From assembly GCF_018323885.1 (NCBI RefSeq), contig NZ_AP024585.1, positions 3,224,001 to 3,288,000 on the forward strand: a stretch of 64,000 bases of DNA. The letters run 5' to 3'. This stretch comes from Citrobacter amalonaticus. Lineage in GTDB: Bacteria > Pseudomonadota > Gammaproteobacteria > Enterobacterales > Enterobacteriaceae. The notes under the pieces were generated by a model. It did not search any database, had not been told where the DNA came from, and saw only the letters and a list, made by a program, of their open reading frames with translations. Shown here in pieces: positions 59,052 to 64,000 of this stretch (positions are counted from its first letter, which is position 1; each line of letters starts with the position of its first letter). The translations under genes and the position numbers were made by a program.

Positions 59052-60611
59052 ATGAATGCTAATTTTAAGAATGAAATTCAGACATTCGGTCGATCGCTGT
59101 TATTGCCGATTGCCGTACTGGCGCCCGTGGGGATGGTCATGGGAATTAGCTCTGCGTTAGGCCAGAGCTATATGATAGAAAAACTCCCGTTTCTCGGGAA
59201 CGATATATTTAAAGCCATTCTTTCTTCACTGGGATTAATCAGTAGCGTCGTATTCAACAATATCCCGTTATTATTCGCGATGGGTGTGGCGTACGGCATG
59301 TCCAAAAAAGAGAAAGGGATTGCGGTTTTTGCCTCCGTGGTGGCCTATCTGACGCTACTTATCGCCATGCATGTTCACCTCAAACTGGCGGGTACACTGG
59401 CAAAAGATGAGCTGGCGCTCGTTGGGCAAGGAATGGTACTCGGTATTCAGACGCTGAAAATCGAAGCGCTTGGCGGCATTATTGCCGGGCTACTGGCGGC
59501 CAAAGTCACCGACCGGTTTTACCGATTGCAACTTCCTCTCGCCTTTGCTTTTTTCAGCGGTAAGAAATCCGTAGCGATTCTGGCTATCGCCTTTTCGATT
59601 CCCGTGGGGTTAATTATCCCTTTTATCTGGGATCTGTTTACTGCCGGTATGCGCGCCATTTCAACCATTATGATGGCTCCTAATATCGGTGCCGGGATTT
59701 ACATGACGCTCAACCGTCTGTTAATTCCATTTGGTTTACACCATGTCCTGAGTTCTACCGTCCGCTTTACCGCGGCTGGGGGTACCTATCTCATTGACGG
59801 ACAAACGTACGTCGGCATTTTGCCTGCGATTAATAAGATCCTGTTTGAGCTTGGCCCTTCCCATCCTGCCTGGAAGGAATATATGCCGACGCTCACCAGT
59901 TATCTGGCGTCATCGCAAATGCTCACCACGCTGTTCCGCGTGCCAGCGATTGGGCTGGCGATGTATCACATGGCCTATTTTAAGAATAAGAAATTTGCCA
60001 AAGGGATGATTCTGACCGTGGTGCTCACCGCCATGCTGGGGAATATCACCGAACCGCTGGAGTTTTCCTTCCTGTTTATTGCTCCACAGCTCTTTATTGT
60101 TTACGCCATACTTTGCGGCTTGCTGACTATTCCACTGCAAATGCTGGACGTGTCCATCGGCTATATTCGCGGCACGATCTTCGACTTCGGTATTTTTGGT
60201 CTGATGTATGAACAGACGCACTGGGTAAATTTACTGCTTCTTGGCGCCATTAACTTTGTCGTTTTCTACGTCGTTTTCCGCTTCGCGATCGCTCGCTTTG
60301 ATATAAAAACGCCGGGACGCGAAAGTGAAACGTCAGACAGTACCTTGCTGAATAATAAAGAGTACGACAAGGTCGCTGAACTGGTTATTCAGGGGCTAGG
60401 CGGATCCGACAACATTAAACATGTTGAAAACTGTGTGTCGCGTTTGCGTGTCGATGTAAAGGATCAGAAAAAAATGGACATGACCGTGCTGAAAGAATCG
60501 GGATCGCTGGGTACCTTTATCCCCTCCAGCAACCATGTCCACGTGGTCTTTGGCCCACACGTCGAATTTGTCCGCAATGCGGTAGATGACCGCCTTGTCG
60601 GCGCGAAATAA
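59052..60611 (+). CDS. PTS permease EIIBC, glucose/maltose family
   Basis: This 519-aa PTS permease of the glucose superfamily has an N-terminal EIIC membrane domain with about ten segments and the conserved LGNITEPLEFSFLFIAP motif (about 330-347), then a linker and an EIIB domain. The phosphorylated cysteine is Cys461 in HVENCVSRLRVDV. No EIIA domain is present, so phosphate probably comes from the glucose EIIA (Crr). It resembles MalX and N-acetylglucosamine-type permeases; with the NagA-type enzyme downstream an N-acylated amino sugar is a good guess. It opens the operon, 100 bases after the ypeC terminator. Confidence 0.88.
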   Translation: MNANFKNEIQTFGRSLLLPIAVLAPVGMVMGISSALGQSYMIEKLPFLGNDIFKAILSSLGLISSVVFNNIPLLFAMGVAYGMSKKEKGIAVFASVVAYLTLLIAMHVHLKLAGTLAKDELALVGQGMVLGIQTLKIEALGGIIAGLLAAKVTDRFYRLQLPLAFAFFSGKKSVAILAIAFSIPVGLIIPFIWDLFTAGMRAISTIMMAPNIGAGIYMTLNRLLIPFGLHHVLSSTVRFTAAGGTYLIDGQTYVGILPAINKILFELGPSHPAWKEYMPTLTSYLASSQMLTTLFRVPAIGLAMYHMAYFKNKKFAKGMILTVVLTAMLGNITEPLEFSFLFIAPQLFIVYAILCGLLTIPLQMLDVSIGYIRGTIFDFGIFGLMYEQTHWVNLLLLGAINFVVFYVVFRFAIARFDIKTPGRESETSDSTLLNNKEYDKVAELVIQGLGGSDNIKHVENCVSRLRVDVKDQKKMDMTVLKESGSLGTFIPSSNHVHVVFGPHVEFVRNAVDDRLVGAK

Positions 60612-60627
60612 GCTTAAGGAGACAGGA

Positions 60628-61980
60628 ATGCGCGCATTGTATGATTCAAAAAGTAAAACCATCGACGATCGGGGAATGAAAACGCTGCTCGCTCAACCTG
60701 CGCGGGTCCAGTCCTGGCTAGATGTCGAAGCTGCCCTGGCGCTGTCACAGGCTGAATACGGGATGATTCCCACCCGTGCGGCAGAAAATATTGCCGCCAA
60801 CTGTCGCGTCGATAAAATCGACCTGACAGAAATGGAACGCCTGCTCCGCGAGATCGGCCACGGCTTTGTCCCGGTGATCAAAGTACTGGTCAAAGCCTGC
60901 GACAGCGAAAGCGGGAAGTATGTGCACTATGGCGTCACCACCCAGAATATCCAGCAAACCGCACAGCTTTACCTGGCAAAGCAGTTCGATGACATCATGC
61001 AGGGCTTTGTGAACGATATTCTGCGCAACCTGGCGAAAATGGCATCCGATCATCAGGCCACCCTGATGCCAGGTCGCACCCACGGTAAGCATGCCTTACC
61101 GGTGACCTGGGGCTATAAAGCTGCCGTATGGATTGACGAACTGTTGAGCGCCCAACAGCGCATGCAGGAAGCAGAAAAACGCGTTTTCACGGTGATGATG
61201 GGGGGGGCTGTGGGGGCGTTTCACGCCACTGGCGAAACTGGACGTCGGGTGCAGGATCGCGTCGCACAACGGTTGGGAATGCACTCCATGGCGATCCCTT
61301 CGCGTAACTCCCGCGTTTATCGCACGGAATACATCAGCAATTTGTGCCTGCTCGCCACCACGCTGCATAAAATCGCCGAAGAGGTGTATCAGACTTCCAG
61401 CGAAGAGTTCGCTGAAGTCTCTGAAGCGTTTACCAAAGGAACGGTTGGCAGCAGCACTATGCCGCAAAAAGTGAACCCCAAACTGGCTAAAGGGATTATC
61501 GCCAACGCGCAAAAATTGTATTCCGTGCTCACTTCCTGCCTGTATGTCAGCCCTCGCCCATTTGAAGCAGACAGTTCAGCCTACTTTATCTTCGACGGAA
61601 ATATTCAGGAAAGCATGGAGTTGATGGCGGAGATCGTGATGCGCGCGGAAGAGTTGACCCGTACGCTGGTGATTAATCCTGAACGTATGCGCCAGAACGT
61701 CCACTTAACCCATGGCTTGATCAATAGCGAAAAAATCATGATGCAACTGGTGGAGCGGTTAGGCAAAGACGCGGCGCACGAGCGCGTGTACCAGTTGGCG
61801 ATGCGCAGCACCCACGAGGGATTGCCCTATGCCGACGTGCTGCGCGCCGACCCCCTGATTCGCCAGCATTTTAGCGATACAGAAATCGACGCCCTGCTCG
61901 ATCCCGCCCACTACCTCGGTTTGTGTGCGGAGATCGCCGCCGAAACGGCATCGCGCGTATGGGAGAAAGAGGATGTCTGA
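60628..61980 (+). CDS. Adenylosuccinate-lyase-family enzyme
   Basis: The 450-aa enzyme belongs to the aspartase/fumarase superfamily: GRTHGKHALP (149-158), GSSTMPQKVNPK (274-285, the superfamily signature) and SSRNSRVYRTEY-type loop near 225. It is clearly not the housekeeping purB, which encodes about 456 aa with a different neighbourhood. Members cut C-N or C-O bonds to release fumarate. The start at 60628 has AAGGAG eight bases ahead. It lies between the PTS and deacetylase genes, so its substrate is probably a sugar derivative bearing an aspartate- or succinate-type amine. This is inference. Confidence 0.82.
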   Translation: MRALYDSKSKTIDDRGMKTLLAQPARVQSWLDVEAALALSQAEYGMIPTRAAENIAANCRVDKIDLTEMERLLREIGHGFVPVIKVLVKACDSESGKYVHYGVTTQNIQQTAQLYLAKQFDDIMQGFVNDILRNLAKMASDHQATLMPGRTHGKHALPVTWGYKAAVWIDELLSAQQRMQEAEKRVFTVMMGGAVGAFHATGETGRRVQDRVAQRLGMHSMAIPSRNSRVYRTEYISNLCLLATTLHKIAEEVYQTSSEEFAEVSEAFTKGTVGSSTMPQKVNPKLAKGIIANAQKLYSVLTSCLYVSPRPFEADSSAYFIFDGNIQESMELMAEIVMRAEELTRTLVINPERMRQNVHLTHGLINSEKIMMQLVERLGKDAAHERVYQLAMRSTHEGLPYADVLRADPLIRQHFSDTEIDALLDPAHYLGLCAEIAAETASRVWEKEDV

Positions 61981-63184
61981 CCCCCTGCTCTCTCTGGCAA
62001 GCGACCGAATCATCACACCCGACGGGATACAACGCGGTTATCTGCATATCAAACAGGGACAGATTGTTGGCCTGGATAATTCTCCTCGCGGCCAGGTGGT
62101 TGATTACCAACATGCGATGCTGATGCCGGGTTTTGTCGATATCCACGTCCACGGTTGGGGAAGAGGTTCGTTTGCCTGGAAGGGGGAGCGTCACTCTTTA
62201 CAGGCGATGAGCCGGGATCTGGTCAATGCCGGGGTCACCGCGTGGCTTGCTACGTCCGCCACCCAGCCGGACGCGTTCTTACTGGAGAGTCTGACCACGG
62301 CCGCCGACTGGATTGCGCACGCGAAAGCAGAAGACGGGGCTGAAGCCGTCGGCATTCACATGGAAGGACCGTTTATCAATGCCAAATACAGCGGGATGCA
62401 GCGCAAGGAGTCTATTCAGCTCCCCAGCATTGAAGGCTTTGAACGCTATCAGCAGGCTGCACGGGGGCATATTCGTTTAATGACGCTGGCGCCAGAGTTG
62501 CCGGATGCGCTGCCGCTGATCCGTCATTTGCGCCAGGCTGGCGTCACGGTATCCGCAGGGCATACCGACGCGACGTTTGACGAAACCACCCGGGCGATTG
62601 AAGCAGGGCTATGTCACTTTACCCACGCCTTCAGCGCCATGCGCGGATTACATCATCGTGAGCCAGGCGTTGTCGGCGCGCTAATGTACCACCAGGACAC
62701 CTTCGCCGAAGTGGCAAAACAAAGCGGCATCACCCTACGCCCGGAAGTGTTCGATATTCTCTATCGTCTGAAAAAAGATCGTCGTCTGGTCATGGTCAGC
62801 GACTGTCTGGGATATGTGGATTTCCCGGAAGGGTTTGAATTTCACCATTACCTGCGTCAGGAGACGTTTCGTATTCGCCATCATCTTCTGGAAATTACCG
62901 ATCGCCACGGCAATATCCGCACGGTCTCGCCTGATGACTGGGCGGACGTCTGCACACTGGAGATGAGCTTTCTGGATTCAGTGAAAAATGTGGTTGGTCG
63001 TCTGGAGAATAGTTGGGTTTCCGTAGCGCAGATTGCCTGCCTGAATCCGGCGATTCTCGCCGGTGTTGAACAGCGTAAGGGCAGCCTGACGCCCGGAAAA
63101 GATGCCGATATTCTTGTCCTTGATGAGGCGTTAGATCTTGAAGCCGTCTGGTGTCGCGGCGTCTTACAACCGCTGGCTAAATAA
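61973..63184 (+). CDS. NagA-type N-acyl-amino-sugar-phosphate deacetylase
   Basis: The 403-aa amidohydrolase has metal and catalytic residues in the NagA pattern: DIHVHGWG (His58, His60), HMEGPFIN (Glu131), AGHTDATF (His197), THAFSAMRGL (His218) and VSDCLG (Asp277). These match the positions in E. coli NagA closely, although overall similarity is only moderate and the lid region differs. ATG at 61973 overlaps the lyase stop by eight bases, with AGAGG upstream. It would deacylate a phosphorylated amino sugar from the upstream PTS. Confidence 0.85.
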   Translation: MSDPLLSLASDRIITPDGIQRGYLHIKQGQIVGLDNSPRGQVVDYQHAMLMPGFVDIHVHGWGRGSFAWKGERHSLQAMSRDLVNAGVTAWLATSATQPDAFLLESLTTAADWIAHAKAEDGAEAVGIHMEGPFINAKYSGMQRKESIQLPSIEGFERYQQAARGHIRLMTLAPELPDALPLIRHLRQAGVTVSAGHTDATFDETTRAIEAGLCHFTHAFSAMRGLHHREPGVVGALMYHQDTFAEVAKQSGITLRPEVFDILYRLKKDRRLVMVSDCLGYVDFPEGFEFHHYLRQETFRIRHHLLEITDRHGNIRTVSPDDWADVCTLEMSFLDSVKNVVGRLENSWVSVAQIACLNPAILAGVEQRKGSLTPGKDADILVLDEALDLEAVWCRGVLQPLAK

Positions 63185-64000
63185 ACACATCACCATAATG
63201 GCGTTCGAGGAAATCCCTGAGCGCCTCGGGACTCATACCCTGTACCTGCTGAACAAACTGCTCAGCCGGTATTTTTTTGCGCGCGGAGGCAAGTCCCCGC
63301 TCACGAAGCAACTGGAAGTCATCCTGCGTTAGCCAGAAGTTAACTTTGACGTAATCCAGTCCGGCATACCGCAAATGGCTTGAGATCTTATTGGTAAAGG
63401 TGATCAACAGATCAAACTCACGTGACTGGAGCTGTTCAATCTCATTGATATTAATACATACCGGGATATCGATATGAAAACGTGAGGACAGGACCTCTTT
63501 GAAATACCCGACCTTACTTTCCGAAGAGTTCGTCACAATAATGACCCGCTTTTTCGGCTCACTCACTACCCGGTTTTTAAGCTCATATTTTTTCGTGATC
63601 AACACCAGTGTCGCCAGATGAATGGCGGAAAACGTCGTTTGCCAGCCTTTTTCAATCTCGCTCACCGCAGACTGAACGTCGTCCCAGAGTTCAGGGTAAC
63701 GATTCTGGACGTTATGCAGTTTTTTATCATCAAACCAGAGATGAAATTTATTCTGGATGATGGCGGCATAGATAAAGTGATAAACCTCGGCAAACCAGGC
63801 ATGCTGATTGTGAATGGTGTTGTTCAGGCTAGCGGCTAAACGTTCACAGGTCCGTTTCACATGCGCCACCAGGCTGGCGTCATATAAGGTGAAAGGGCGA
63901 TACGTAAACGTCAGCGAAGCAATCAGGAGATCCAGACAGCGGTTTTCCTGCGGATTGGTCATGGCCTCAAAAGGGAACGTCGTCAAAAACGGCGTCGTCG
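63177..64000 (-). CDS. PRD-containing transcriptional regulator, 5' end cut off by the window
   Basis: The frame is open to the window edge, so only the C-terminal part is present (about 270 residues). It contains a PTS regulation domain with VYHFIYAAIIQNKFHLWFDD and IEKGWQTTFSAIHLATLVLI, followed by an EIIB-like fold (KKRVIIVTNSSESKVGYFKEVL...FDLLITFTNKIS). This is the layout of LicR/MtlR/BglG-type activators or antiterminators; the DNA- or RNA-binding part would lie beyond 64000. It is convergent with the PTS operon and its stop overlaps the end of the deacetylase gene, so it probably regulates that operon. Confidence 0.82.
   Translation of the reverse strand, partial: TTPFLTTFPFEAMTNPQENRCLDLLIASLTFTYRPFTLYDASLVAHVKRTCERLAASLNNTIHNQHAWFAEVYHFIYAAIIQNKFHLWFDDKKLHNVQNRYPELWDDVQSAVSEIEKGWQTTFSAIHLATLVLITKKYELKNRVVSEPKKRVIIVTNSSESKVGYFKEVLSSRFHIDIPVCININEIEQLQSREFDLLITFTNKISSHLRYAGLDYVKVNFWLTQDDFQLLRERGLASARKKIPAEQFVQQVQGMSPEALRDFLERHYGDVFI

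Overview
The window is chromosomal DNA from an enteric gammaproteobacterium of the Escherichia/Salmonella/Citrobacter group; a Citrobacter-like genome is the best guess. Most genes follow the E. coli K-12 order of the fabB-to-mntH sector: mnmC, yfcL, epmC, yfcA, mepA, aroC, prmB, smrB, sixA, fadJ, fadI, yfcZ, fadL, mlaA, yfdC, argW, then yfdY, lpxP, ypdK, alaC, ypdA, ypdB, then glk, yfeO and ypeC. The species itself cannot be fixed from this sequence alone.

Into this backbone several accessory blocks are set. (1) Bases 2026-17905, between mnmC and yfcL, hold an AT-rich minus-strand island: a Flp pilin, a Tad/Flp type IVc pilus assembly set (rcpC/cpaB, rcpA secretin, tadZ, tadA, tadB, tadC, tadD, tadF, tadG), a lytic transglycosylase, a small Ras-like GTPase with a roadblock partner (an MglA/MglB-like pair), and a paralogue of the phosphoglycerol transferase OpgB. 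No prepilin peptidase (TadV/CpaA), no TadE and no RcpB are present. (2) From argW to yfdY (31915-44900), where K-12 carries a prophage and other accessory genes, lie preTA (dihydropyrimidine dehydrogenase), a two-part nucleoside deaminase, a DUF1062 protein, small zinc-ribbon, hydrolase and methyltransferase genes, a shortened yegP, an amino-acid ABC importer, and a cyanate operon (cynR, cynT, cynS, cynX) with an extra deaminase inserted before cynX. No integrase or transposase was seen. (3) Between ypdB and glk, where K-12 has the ypdC/frw PTS genes, there are a cold-shock-domain protein, an RluA-type pseudouridine synthase and a YaiL-like protein. (4) Between yfeO and ypeC lie ipdC (indolepyruvate decarboxylase) and a YghZ-like aldo/keto reductase, with a GalR/LacI-like operator in their divergent promoter region. 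(5) After ypeC is a catabolic operon: a glucose-family PTS EIIBC, an adenylosuccinate-lyase-family enzyme, a NagA-type deacetylase, and a convergent PRD regulator that runs off the window.

Functionally the core segments cover tRNA wobble modification, EF-P modification, murein turnover, shikimate and alanine synthesis, fatty acid uptake and anaerobic beta-oxidation (fadL, fadIJ, with FadR-type sites), outer-membrane lipid asymmetry, cold-adapted lipid A acylation and pyruvate sensing. The two most interesting accessory systems are the Tad island with its GTPase/roadblock switch and the PTS-lyase-deacetylase operon, whose enzyme combination suggests an unidentified amino-sugar conjugate as substrate.
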